Positions 24,872 through 32,825 of a stretch of 64,000 nucleotides of DNA are shown one piece after another. Source of the stretch: DASVTR01 sp036382855 (GTDB lineage: Bacteria > Acidobacteriota > Blastocatellia > Pyrinomonadales > Pyrinomonadaceae). The DNA is taken from assembly GCA_036382855.1 (NCBI GenBank), contig DASVPO010000025.1, positions 62,001 to 126,000 of the forward strand. The letters are read 5' to 3'. Under the pieces are notes generated by a model. That model made no database searches. It saw nothing but the letters and a program-made list of their open reading frames with translations, and was not told the origin of the DNA. Made by a program: the position numbers and the translations under genes. Every line of letters starts with the position of its first letter. Positions within the stretch are counted from its first letter, which is position 1.

Positions 24872-25324
24872 ATGCGATCTTCCCCCAAGGGCCAGCGCGG
24901 TTTCTCGTTGATTGAGCTTCTCATCGTCGTCACGATTATCAGCATTCTCGTGGCGATAGTGATTCCCTATCTGACGCAGGCGCAGCAGTCTGCGCGCAGC
25001 GCGTCGGCCATCAGTTCGCTACGTATTATCGTCGGCGGCGAAGCATCCTACAGGGCCATCAATAGCGCTTACGGCGACATGACGGCACTCACAAACGCCA
25101 ATTTAATCAGCGACCCCGGCGTCAGGGCCGGACGCAAGGACGATTACGACTTTGTCATTACGGTCGGCGATGCGGTGCTTGGCGACGCCACGCAATATTA
25201 TAAGGCGACGGCCACGCCGACCACTTCGCCCGCTCGGTGGCTGCACTACTTTGTTGACGCCAGCGGCGTGATGCGCTCCGAGCAGGGTGCGCCTGCAACC
25301 ATCAATAGCACCCCGCTCGATTGA
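24872..25324 (+). CDS. Type IV pilin-like protein
   Basis: 150 residues, ATG start. A short basic leader ends in G before FSLIELLIVV, the class III prepilin cleavage site with Glu at +5 of the mature form, followed by the hydrophobic helix (IISILVAIVIPYLTQAQQSA). The globular part is short, with SAYGDMTALTNANLISD typical of acidobacterial and myxococcal pilin-like proteins. It may be a minor pilin or pseudopilin. A sigma54 promoter lies upstream. The next gene encodes a second prepilin. Confidence 0.9.
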   Translation: MRSSPKGQRGFSLIELLIVVTIISILVAIVIPYLTQAQQSARSASAISSLRIIVGGEASYRAINSAYGDMTALTNANLISDPGVRAGRKDDYDFVITVGDAVLGDATQYYKATATPTTSPARWLHYFVDASGVMRSEQGAPATINSTPLD

Positions 25325-25652
25325 AAAATCGTCAGCCCTCCCGCTCCTCTTCTCTCCCTCTCCTTCCTCCGTAACATTGACGTAAAGCGTCACTCGCCCG
25401 CTGCCGAAATTTGTCAGCGCGGCGCTCTCGCGCCCGCCCGCCGCATGTCGAAGGAAAGCGGCTAACGAAAGATTCCCGCATTTTCCGCCCGTTTTTCTCA
25501 ATGTTTGGCTGTTTTGAAGCTGCGGCACGCCGTTTGTTAAAGAGACTCGGTGACAATCGCGCACTGCGCGGCCAAGCGACCTGAGACGAAGCCGGTAGCG
25601 CGAATAACTTCTAACACTGAATTCACCCCTGCTTAAGGAGCACCTGAAAGAA
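25325..25652. other. Gap between the two pilin genes
   Basis: 328 bases without a supported gene. It starts with a pyrimidine-rich stretch and contains candidate sigma54-like sites near 25506-25538 and a clear TAAGGAG ribosome-binding site at about 25634. Confidence 0.6.
25506..25538 (+). promoter_or_regulatory. Weaker sigma54-like sites before the second pilin gene
   Basis: Two overlapping possibilities: TGGCTGTTTTGAAGCT (GG and GC 10 apart, poor -12 context) and CGGCACGCCGTTTGTT (good -24, GT instead of GC at -12). At most one is used; either leaves a leader of over 100 bases. Confidence 0.4.
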
Positions 25653-26198
25653 ATGCAACAGAAAAAAGGCCAGTCTGGCTTCTCTCTCATCGAACTTTTG
25701 ATCGTGGTCGCGATTATCGGTATCATCGCCGCCATCGCCATCCCCAACCTGCTTGCTTCCCGCCGCGCTGCCAACGAAGGCTCGGCTCAACAGTCACTGC
25801 GTACCATTCACTCCAGCGAAGCCACCTATCAGGCGACGGCCGGTAACGGCAACTACGGCACGTTGGCCCAGCTTGGCCCGGATGCCACCCGCCCGGGCGG
25901 CGTCGCCGGTGGTCAGAACCTGATTGACGGCGTGCTCTCGAACGCGACCACCGCTGCCAATGCCAAGAGCGGTTACATTTACAGTGTGGTTCCGGTCGCG
26001 GCTGTGGCTGGCGTTTCCCTCGCGCAGTTCCACGCGACGGCCAACCCCGGCGTCTCCGCTGCTGGCATTATGCAGACCGGCACGCGCCGCTTCGGTATCG
26101 CTGAAGACGGCGTCGTCCGTGGCGACAACACGGCGGCCTCCCTCGGCACGGCCTATACCCGTGTGACCCTTGATCAGGCTTCAGCCATCGGTAACTAA
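25653..26198 (+). CDS. pilA: Type IV pilin (major pilin candidate)
   Basis: 181 residues, ATG start with TAAGGAG upstream. Leader MQQKKGQSG is cut before FSLIELLIVVAIIGIIAAIA; the mature protein has Glu at +5. ANEGSAQQSLRTIHSSEATYQ and GNYGTLAQLG are typical of PilA-like proteins of Acidobacteriota and Myxococcota. The strong ribosome-binding site and its own terminator suggest high expression and a major-pilin role. PilT, needed for retraction, is encoded at 57521 in this window. Confidence 0.92.
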   Translation: MQQKKGQSGFSLIELLIVVAIIGIIAAIAIPNLLASRRAANEGSAQQSLRTIHSSEATYQATAGNGNYGTLAQLGPDATRPGGVAGGQNLIDGVLSNATTAANAKSGYIYSVVPVAAVAGVSLAQFHATANPGVSAAGIMQTGTRRFGIAEDGVVRGDNTAASLGTAYTRVTLDQASAIGN

Positions 26199-26227
26199 GA
26201 CTTCAGACTTATAGGCTGAGACCTTTT

Positions 26228-26258
26228 GCGGGGGCCGGAGTTTCCACTCCGCCCCCGC
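26228..26258 (+). terminator. Terminator after pilA
   Basis: GC-rich hairpin: GCGGGGGCCGGAGT, loop TTCC, ACTCCGCCCCCGC, with one bulge, followed by ATTTCTCGTCTT. It lies 30 bases after the pilA stop. Confidence 0.8.
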
Positions 26259-26321
26259 ATTTCTCGTCTTCACTCGCAACACGCGAACACGAGCTTGCTC
26301 TTAACGTTTCCCCTGTCTCAC

Positions 26322-28337
26322 ATGCGCCAGATGAATCCGTTCTCCTCAATTAAAAATGTCGCGCACGCGCCGCTTTCAATCATCGGCACACTCTGGCCCA
26401 TCGCGTTGCTCGTCCCCTTCGCTCCCGGCATCCCCAAGCCCGCGCTCAGCGGCCTGCCATACCGGCAGGAATTAGTCCTCGCCGCGCTCATTTCTATCAC
26501 CCTCCTCTTTCTCACACGCCTCATCTGGCGCAGCCACCGTTCATTCGTCAATTTCAGACAACACGAGTTGAGCTTGCTCATCCCTCTCGGCCTCTTTGTT
26601 TTATGGAGTGCTGCCTCGACCCTCTGGGCCAATGCGGGCTACCCTGCGCTTCATCACACATTCGTCTGGGCCGCATATCTTCTCTTCTTCGTCCTGCTGC
26701 GCCGCGTCGCGCAGCGTCCGCGCCTGCTGCGTGCTTCACTGCTGACGCTCGCGGCCGTCGTCTCAATCCTAAGCGTCTCCTGCATGATTGAATTCTGGGG
26801 CGCACCAAACGCGAGCGGTGTCCGCACGGTCTCGCTCTTCCGTTTCTTCAACGGCTTCGGAGAGATGCTGGCCGTCTTTATTCCCCTCTTCGCGGCGCTT
26901 GCTCTGAAACTCAGACGCACGCGCGCAGCCTTGCTCTGCGGAGCGACAGCCATCGCAGCGTGGCTGGCGATGCTGCAAGCGTTGGAGCGCGCGCCCATCA
27001 TCGGCGCAGGCGTCGCACTCTTTGCTCTCGCCCTCATCTGCATCTTGCGGCCCGTGTTCAGGCCACACAGCCTGCGCCGCGCTTTCATGTTGCTCGCAGC
27101 CTTCGCGCTTGCGACGGCGCTGCAAGTTCTTCCTTCTCCACTCACACAGGGACGCTCAAGCACTGCCGCGCGCCTGCAAGCGACTTCCATCTCTGAACCG
27201 AACACGCAGGTTCGCTTTCTCTTCTGGGGCATCGGATTGGAGATGCTGCGCCAGCACCCGCTCAAGGGCGTCGGCGCTAACAACTACGACGCGGCTTACC
27301 CGCAGGCGCGCGCTCAATTCTCCGGGCGTCATGCAGCATCGCCGCTGGTCGCAATGCACGAAGAGATGCTGGTCGAGCGTGCGCATAACGAGTACGTACA
27401 GATACTAGCGGAACTGGGCATCGTCGGCTTCGCTCTCTTCCTGATGTTCTGCGTCGCGCTCACGCTCGCAGCGTGGCGCGCGTTGCGTTATTCGCGGAGC
27501 GCGCTTGCACCCGGCGCGTGCTGTAGCCTGCTTGCGTTTGCGCTTAGCTCTGGTGCGAGTTCTGCATCCTTTCGCTGGATGGGAGGCGGGCTGATTTTCT
27601 TTTTCGCCGCCGCAATCGTCTCACGCTTCGGCGCGAGCCAAACGCAAACGGAGAAGCGGGCCTTTAAGCCTGTTCTCGTTCCGGCTCGTCTTGCTGCGGT
27701 TGGCGCACTCGCCTTAGCGCTCCTGATGTTTGGCGGCAGGGGCGCGCAAGGCATCAGCACCATCATGCACGGGGCGGCGCAGCGCTGGGCCAGCAGCCGC
27801 GCACAGGCTGAACAGTTTTACACGAACGCGCTCGCCTTTAATCCCTACGACGCCGCGGCCCACTTCGATTACGGCCTCTGGCTCTACTACGAAAAACGTG
27901 CAGCCGAAGCCGTGCCGCACCTGCGCTACGCGACCGAGCGCGGCATCAATGCTTCGGTCTGTTACGCATATCTCGCGGCAGCGGAGACTGCTTCCGGCGA
28001 CACAGGAGCGGCCGAACAGACGCTCGCTCATGCTTCGAGCGTCTACCCGCGCTCGGTCTTCCTGCGCGTGCGCCACGCCGTTGCGCTCACAGCGTTGGGC
28101 CGGGATGAAGCCGCCGGAAGAGAGTTTGCCGTTGCGCTCTCGCTTGATCCGCGCACGGCGCGCGGCTGGCTCGAATTGATGAAGGTCGGTGTGGACGAAG
28201 CGAAAGTCACGGCTCACAATGATAAAAGCGTGGCGATGCCCGGCGAGTTGTATCCTGAAAACTGTATCTTCGCAGTCATCGCTGAATTCGAGATTTCACG
28301 TTCGGGGCTGACGGCGAACGCCGCCAGCGGCCGTTAA
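26322..28337 (+). CDS. O-antigen ligase/polymerase-like membrane protein with TPR tail
   Basis: 671 residues from the ATG at 26322 (MRQMNPFSS); an upstream TTG would overlap the pilA terminator. About ten membrane helices occupy residues 20-500. A periplasmic loop with GIGLEMLRQHPLKGVGANNY and ERAHNEYVQILAELGIVGF is the Wzy/WaaL (O-antigen ligase family) signature. The C-terminal ~170 residues are TPR-like helices (NPYDAAAHFDYGLWLYYEKR). It probably joins or polymerises surface polysaccharide; the next genes encode an ABC system and LolA, so the region concerns the envelope. Confidence 0.85.
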   Translation: MRQMNPFSSIKNVAHAPLSIIGTLWPIALLVPFAPGIPKPALSGLPYRQELVLAALISITLLFLTRLIWRSHRSFVNFRQHELSLLIPLGLFVLWSAASTLWANAGYPALHHTFVWAAYLLFFVLLRRVAQRPRLLRASLLTLAAVVSILSVSCMIEFWGAPNASGVRTVSLFRFFNGFGEMLAVFIPLFAALALKLRRTRAALLCGATAIAAWLAMLQALERAPIIGAGVALFALALICILRPVFRPHSLRRAFMLLAAFALATALQVLPSPLTQGRSSTAARLQATSISEPNTQVRFLFWGIGLEMLRQHPLKGVGANNYDAAYPQARAQFSGRHAASPLVAMHEEMLVERAHNEYVQILAELGIVGFALFLMFCVALTLAAWRALRYSRSALAPGACCSLLAFALSSGASSASFRWMGGGLIFFFAAAIVSRFGASQTQTEKRAFKPVLVPARLAAVGALALALLMFGGRGAQGISTIMHGAAQRWASSRAQAEQFYTNALAFNPYDAAAHFDYGLWLYYEKRAAEAVPHLRYATERGINASVCYAYLAAAETASGDTGAAEQTLAHASSVYPRSVFLRVRHAVALTALGRDEAAGREFAVALSLDPRTARGWLELMKVGVDEAKVTAHNDKSVAMPGELYPENCIFAVIAEFEISRSGLTANAASGR

Positions 28338-28388
28338 TTTTTTGCACGCAATCCGAGCGGAAATATTGTTTGCGAAAAAGAATCTGCC

Positions 28389-29309
28389 ATGAGTACTATC
28401 TGCACGTCTTCCGAGATTCAAACGACAAGAGGAACAGCGGAGATGAGGAACGGCGTGGCGCAGTCAGCCGCCGCTGCTGCCGGCGAGGAGCAGGCAGCCA
28501 GTTTGCATGCCGCTTCGACGGGGCGCACAACCGCATGGCGACGCATTGCCACCATCGCCCGCAACGCTTTCCGTGAAGCGGTGCGCGACCGCGTGCTCTA
28601 CAATCTGGTGCTCTTCGTGCTGCTCTTAACGGTCGGCGCGATTTTCCTCGGTGAGCTATCGGCCGCGCAGGAATCGAAGATTATTATTGACCTCGGCCTA
28701 AGCGCCGTCCTTATCTTCGGTGCTTTCATCAGCATCTTCGTCGGCGTCGGGCTGGTTTACAAGGAGATTGAGCGGCGAACGATTTATGCGATTTTCGCGA
28801 AGCCCGTCGGGCGCGGTGAATTTCTGGTCGGCAAATACTTGGGCCTCTGCCTGACGCTTCTGGTCAACGTGCTGGTGATGGGCGCGGGCGTCTCCGTCGC
28901 GCTGCTCTACGTCGGCGGCAAGCTCAGCCTCGCCTTAAGCATCTGGCCCGCCGTGCTACTGATTTACGTCGAGTTGATGATTCTGACGGCCGTTGCGCTG
29001 CTCTTCTCTTCCTTCTCTTCGCCCGCGCTCTCCGCGCTTTTGACCTTCTTCGTTTTCATCATCGGCCACTTCAGCGCCGACCTGAAAACCTTCGCCGCCT
29101 CGATGGGCACGCAGAGTGCGCGCTGGCTCTTTACCTCTCTCTTTTACCTGCTGCCAAACCTAGCCAACTACAGTTACATTACTCCGGCTGCACACGGAAA
29201 ACTTCCGTCGCTGCCAATGCTCGCGGCATCACTCCTTTACGCTCTTCTCTACATCACCGTTCTGCTCGCGGCAGCCACTCTCATCTTCAATCGCCGCAAC
29301 TTCAAATGA
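28389..29309 (+). CDS. ABC-2 type transporter permease
   Basis: 306 residues, ATG start. A soluble N-terminal stretch of about 50 residues, then six hydrophobic helices with IARNAFREAVRDRVLYNLVL and FVGVGLVYKEIERRTIYAIF, FAKPVGRGEFLVGKYLGL, the motif of ABC-2 permeases. It overlaps the next gene by ATGA. Its ATPase is probably the gene at 30283, with the TPR protein between them. Substrate unknown. Confidence 0.9.
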   Translation: MSTICTSSEIQTTRGTAEMRNGVAQSAAAAAGEEQAASLHAASTGRTTAWRRIATIARNAFREAVRDRVLYNLVLFVLLLTVGAIFLGELSAAQESKIIIDLGLSAVLIFGAFISIFVGVGLVYKEIERRTIYAIFAKPVGRGEFLVGKYLGLCLTLLVNVLVMGAGVSVALLYVGGKLSLALSIWPAVLLIYVELMILTAVALLFSSFSSPALSALLTFFVFIIGHFSADLKTFAASMGTQSARWLFTSLFYLLPNLANYSYITPAAHGKLPSLPMLAASLLYALLYITVLLAAATLIFNRRNFK

Positions 29310-30268
29310 GCGCCGAAGAGACAAACACGCATGAGAAGGTTCGTGCGCAGGCGCGAAGGCAGAGCGCGCTGCTCGTCCTCGTCGTGCTTTTGGGGCTCGG
29401 CGCGGTTGTTGGTGTCAGTCGTTGGATTGAGCAGAATCGCCCGCCGGTTGACGCTGCCTTAGAGGAAGAGAAGCTTTACGTCACAGGCGCGGCCGCCCGC
29501 CGGATGAGCCTCAGTTTCAACGGCCTCATCGCGGACTGGTACTGGATGCGCTCGCTGCAATACGTCGGCCGCAAGATTATCAACCATCCGAATGATGTGC
29601 AGATTGATGATTTGCAGGCGCTCGATTTGAAGTTGCTTTACCCGCTGCTTGACACTGCGACGACGCTCGACCCACAGTTTACAGCCGCCTACGAATACGG
29701 CGGCGTCGTGCTCCCTGCAATCAACGACGAGGACGCCATCAGACTCTTAAGAAAAGGGATCGCGAATAATCCTACACACTGGCGCTTCCATCAATACCTT
29801 GGCTACATCTACTGGAAGCGTGGCGATTTTAAGACCGCGAGCGCGGTCTATGCCGAAGGAGCGCGTATTCCGGGCGTGCCTTCATGGATGCAGCAGATGA
29901 GCGCGCGCATGGAAGCTGAAGGCGGCAGTCGCGCGATGGCCCGCGAGATGTACGAGCGAATGATGAATGAATCTGACGACGAACAGGTCAAAGAGATGGC
30001 CGCGCGTCGTATTCTTCAGGTCTACTCGTTTGACCAGCGAGACGCGATTCGTCGTGTCCTCACGGAGTTCAAACAACGCAACGGCCGTTGTGCTGGCAAC
30101 TGGCCTGAAGTCGCAGCGCAACTCGCCGCCGTTCGATTGCCCGACGGCTCTCGTCTTCAACTCAACTCATCGGGCCAGCCGCTCGACCCGGCCGGTTCAG
30201 CTTACCTTTTAATCAACAATGGCTGCGACGTTGACCTCGATGCGGGCTCGAAAGTACCGTATCGGTAA
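29306..30268 (+). CDS. Membrane-anchored TPR-like protein of the ABC cluster
   Basis: 320 residues; ATG overlaps the permease stop (ATGA), so the two are translationally coupled. One N-terminal membrane helix (about 18-38) is followed by GLIADWYWMRSLQYVGRK and a helical-repeat body (HWRFHQYLGYIYWKRGDFKTAS). I know similar proteins next to ABC-2 permeases in Acidobacteriota but no function. The C-terminal region repeats LPDGSRLQLNSSGQPLDPAG. It likely assembles with the permease. Confidence 0.82.
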   Translation: MSAEETNTHEKVRAQARRQSALLVLVVLLGLGAVVGVSRWIEQNRPPVDAALEEEKLYVTGAAARRMSLSFNGLIADWYWMRSLQYVGRKIINHPNDVQIDDLQALDLKLLYPLLDTATTLDPQFTAAYEYGGVVLPAINDEDAIRLLRKGIANNPTHWRFHQYLGYIYWKRGDFKTASAVYAEGARIPGVPSWMQQMSARMEAEGGSRAMAREMYERMMNESDDEQVKEMAARRILQVYSFDQRDAIRRVLTEFKQRNGRCAGNWPEVAAQLAAVRLPDGSRLQLNSSGQPLDPAGSAYLLINNGCDVDLDAGSKVPYR

Positions 30269-30282
30269 TGTGGAGGATTTGA

Positions 30283-31227
30283 ATGTCGGCTGTCGTCGAA
30301 ATCGAAAATCTGACGAAGGATTACGAGGTTGGATTCCTGCGCAAGCGGAAGGTGCGTGCGCTCGATGGGCTCTCACTCTCTGTTGAGGGCGGCGAAATCT
30401 TCGGCTTTCTGGGCGCAAACGGCGCTGGCAAGACGACGACCCTGAAGCTTCTGATGCGCCTTATTTATCCGACCGCAGGACGAGCGCGCATCATGGGCCG
30501 CGACATCAACGACGTAGGGATGCACGCGCGCATCGGCTACCTCCCCGAAAATCCTTACTTCTACGACTACCTGACGGCGCGCGAGCTACTGGAATACTTC
30601 GCAGAGCTTTTCGGCTACGGTAAGACCGAACGCCGCAGACGTGCCGCTGATTTGCTGTCGCAGGTTCATCTGGAGGAAAAGAGTTGGGATAAGCAGTTGC
30701 GCAAATTCTCGAAGGGCATGTTGCAGCGCGTTGGGCTGGCGCAGTCTATCATCAACGACCCCGAAATCGTTTTTCTCGATGAGCCTATGAGCGGGCTTGA
30801 CCCTGTTGGGCGTCGCGAGGTGCGCGACCTTATTGCGGGCCTGCGCGCGAAAGGTAAGACCGTTTTCATGTGCTCGCACATTCTCTCTGACATCGAAGTG
30901 TTGTGCGACCGCGTGGCGATTATGCGGCGCGGGCGGCTGGCGGAAACGGGCCGCCTCGAAGATTTGCGCGCACGCGCCGGCGAGAGCGGGCGCGTCGAAA
31001 TTCTAGCCGCAGGCACAAGCGCCGGAAGCATCCTTCAGGCGATGCCCGTTCTCAAAGACGCACACATTACGCCGACGACCGTCGGCGCACGCATCGAAGT
31101 CGCAGACGAACGCGACGTTGACGCCGCACTCGCTGCGCTCAGACAAGCGGGAGGCCGTCTAGTCTCCGTCCAACCCGTCCGGCAATCGCTCGAAGAGTTG
31201 TTCGTCCGCGAAACGACGCAAGAGTAG
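30283..31227 (+). CDS. ABC transporter ATP-binding protein
   Basis: 314 residues, ATG start. Walker A GANGAGKTTTLKLL, signature-like FSKGMLQRVGLAQ, Walker B EIVFLDEPMSGLDPVGRREV, and the switch His in FMCSHILSD. The C-terminal ~90 residues form the extra domain seen in ABC-2 ATPases. It follows the TPR gene by 14 bases and should energise the permease at 28389. Confidence 0.94.
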   Translation: MSAVVEIENLTKDYEVGFLRKRKVRALDGLSLSVEGGEIFGFLGANGAGKTTTLKLLMRLIYPTAGRARIMGRDINDVGMHARIGYLPENPYFYDYLTARELLEYFAELFGYGKTERRRRAADLLSQVHLEEKSWDKQLRKFSKGMLQRVGLAQSIINDPEIVFLDEPMSGLDPVGRREVRDLIAGLRAKGKTVFMCSHILSDIEVLCDRVAIMRRGRLAETGRLEDLRARAGESGRVEILAAGTSAGSILQAMPVLKDAHITPTTVGARIEVADERDVDAALAALRQAGGRLVSVQPVRQSLEELFVRETTQE

Positions 31228-31236
31228 CTAAAGGGA

Positions 31237-31965
31237 ATGAGCAAAAGGGGAAAAGGGGAAAGGTTCAGAGCCGCGACCGCGTTTGCGTTAACGTTCTGCG
31301 TTTTGGCTTTAAACTTTTCACCTCTTTCCCTTTTACCCTTTTCAACAGACGCTTACGCTGCCAGTGTTCTTCCAAGTCAAAGCGAAGTTGAGCGTTTGAT
31401 TAATCTGCTGGAATCGCGCTACGGACGGATGCGAGGGCTGGCGGCAGAGTTTGAGCAGGTCTATCGCGCGCCCGGCACGCGCGAACGCCGCGAGCGCGGA
31501 CGCCTTTTCCTTGAGCGCCCGCGACGGATGCGCTGGGAGTACGACCCCAAGCCGGGTAAGCTTTTCATCGTCAACAATCGCCGTGTCTGGTTCTACGTCG
31601 CCGCCGACCGCGAAGCCGTGGAGGCTGACGCCGGTTCAGTTTCCGACGAGCGCTTTCCCTTTCTCTTCCTGCTCGGGCAGACAAACCTGCGCCGGCCGTT
31701 TAGCTCCATCACGCTCGTCAATCAGGAAGGTTGGTTCACGCAAACAAGAGAGCTGCGCCTCTTGCCGCGCAGCCGGGCCGGTGGACTGCGCGAGATTTTC
31801 CTTGAAATCTTTCCAGACGGAAGAATCTCGAAAGTGCGACTGGTTGACGACGCGGGCGCAAGCTCGGAAGTGACTCTGACGAACGTCAGAGAAAACTTCG
31901 TCGCGCCCGCTGAAGCCTTCGAGTTTCGCCCGCCGCCGGGCGTTACAGTGAGAAGGCAAAAATAG
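31237..31965 (+). CDS. lolA: LolA-like outer-membrane lipoprotein carrier
   Basis: 242 residues, ATG with GGGA just before. A signal peptide (hydrophobic to about residue 38, then AYAAS) leads to a LolA fold: ESRYGRMRGLAAEFEQVY, GRLFLERPRRMRWEYDPKPG, KLFIVNNRRVWFYVAAD. LolA carries lipoproteins across the periplasm. The short gap after the ABC ATPase suggests cotranscription; whether the ABC proteins act in lipoprotein release is open, as they do not resemble LolCDE. Confidence 0.88.
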   Translation: MSKRGKGERFRAATAFALTFCVLALNFSPLSLLPFSTDAYAASVLPSQSEVERLINLLESRYGRMRGLAAEFEQVYRAPGTRERRERGRLFLERPRRMRWEYDPKPGKLFIVNNRRVWFYVAADREAVEADAGSVSDERFPFLFLLGQTNLRRPFSSITLVNQEGWFTQTRELRLLPRSRAGGLREIFLEIFPDGRISKVRLVDDAGASSEVTLTNVRENFVAPAEAFEFRPPPGVTVRRQK

Positions 31966-31966
31966 A

Positions 31967-31996
31967 GGCGGCAGGCCCCTCGCAAAGCCTGCCGCC
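31967..31996 (+). terminator. Terminator after lolA
   Basis: Perfect 10-bp stem GGCGGCAGGC / GCCTGCCGCC with a 10-base loop, directly after the lolA stop. The T-run is weak (CGCCTTATCC). Confidence 0.6.
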
Positions 31997-32153
31997 CGCC
32001 TTATCCCATCCTTCACACAAGGAGGAACACTCCCACGCGCCGCGCACTATATCACCACTCTAATTCACTGCCAAGCAAAATCTCATACCCGTCGCCCAGC
32101 AAGCCAAACTCAGGGAAGCGCTTTCTTCATGCTCTTCAGGGAAACTTAAAACT

Positions 32154-32678
32154 TCACTTGAATTTCACGCCCGTCATCTCCATCTGAATATTTGCGCGGA
32201 CATCCGACGGGCTGAAGCCTTCGATGGTGACGGAGACGGGCAGCGTCTTGTTGGGCTCAAGCTCGGTGACGTTTTTTCCGGCGTTGGGCACGACGATGAC
32301 GTAGCGTTCCTTGATGGTCTTGCCTTCGAGGTCAACGACCGCGGCGCGCATCTCAAGGCCGCTGATAGTGCGTCCCGTAAAATTACGGACGATAGCTTTG
32401 AGCGTCATCACGATGTCGCCGACGACGCGGCCGCCCTCCGTGGCTTCAAGATTGTCAACGCCGATGCGCTGCCTGACCTGCTCGAATTCGGGCGCGCCCG
32501 CGCGCAACGCGCCTTCAAGCCGTTGCTGCTGCGGGCCTGCAATGGGAGCGGGAGCGGGGCGCGTTTTGATGTAAGCGAAGAGACCTGCAATCAACAGTAG
32601 GCCGATGATGGCGGAGATGATGAAAGGCATGTTGCGCGAGCGCTCGCGCTTGTTGAGATTCTGCTCGGTGGTTGACAT
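32154..32678 (-). CDS. Single-pass membrane protein with FxLYD-like domain
   Basis: 174 residues, ATG start. Cytoplasmic 16 residues, one membrane helix (about 17-36), a linker, and a beta domain with AIVRNFTGRTISGLEMRAAV, DLEGKTIKERYVIVV and PLEPNK-type spacing (ELEPNKTLPVSVTIEGF). This resembles the FxLYD/DUF3426 beta-sandwich fold of unknown role. It lies alone, downstream of the sensor kinase on the same strand with about 150 bases between. Confidence 0.78.
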   Translation of the reverse strand: MSTTEQNLNKRERSRNMPFIISAIIGLLLIAGLFAYIKTRPAPAPIAGPQQQRLEGALRAGAPEFEQVRQRIGVDNLEATEGGRVVGDIVMTLKAIVRNFTGRTISGLEMRAAVVDLEGKTIKERYVIVVPNAGKNVTELEPNKTLPVSVTIEGFSPSDVRANIQMEMTGVKFK

Positions 32679-32825
32679 GACGGCGTCTCTCTTCTTCAGT
32701 AGCCAGCTTCAATCAGTGTCAAGCGTCGGCCGCACGGCCCATTCATAAAATGATTGCCGCGCGCAGAGTTTTTAGACACTGGAAAGAGCCTCGAAGTTCC
32801 ACACGGAATTGTACTTCAACCCGGC

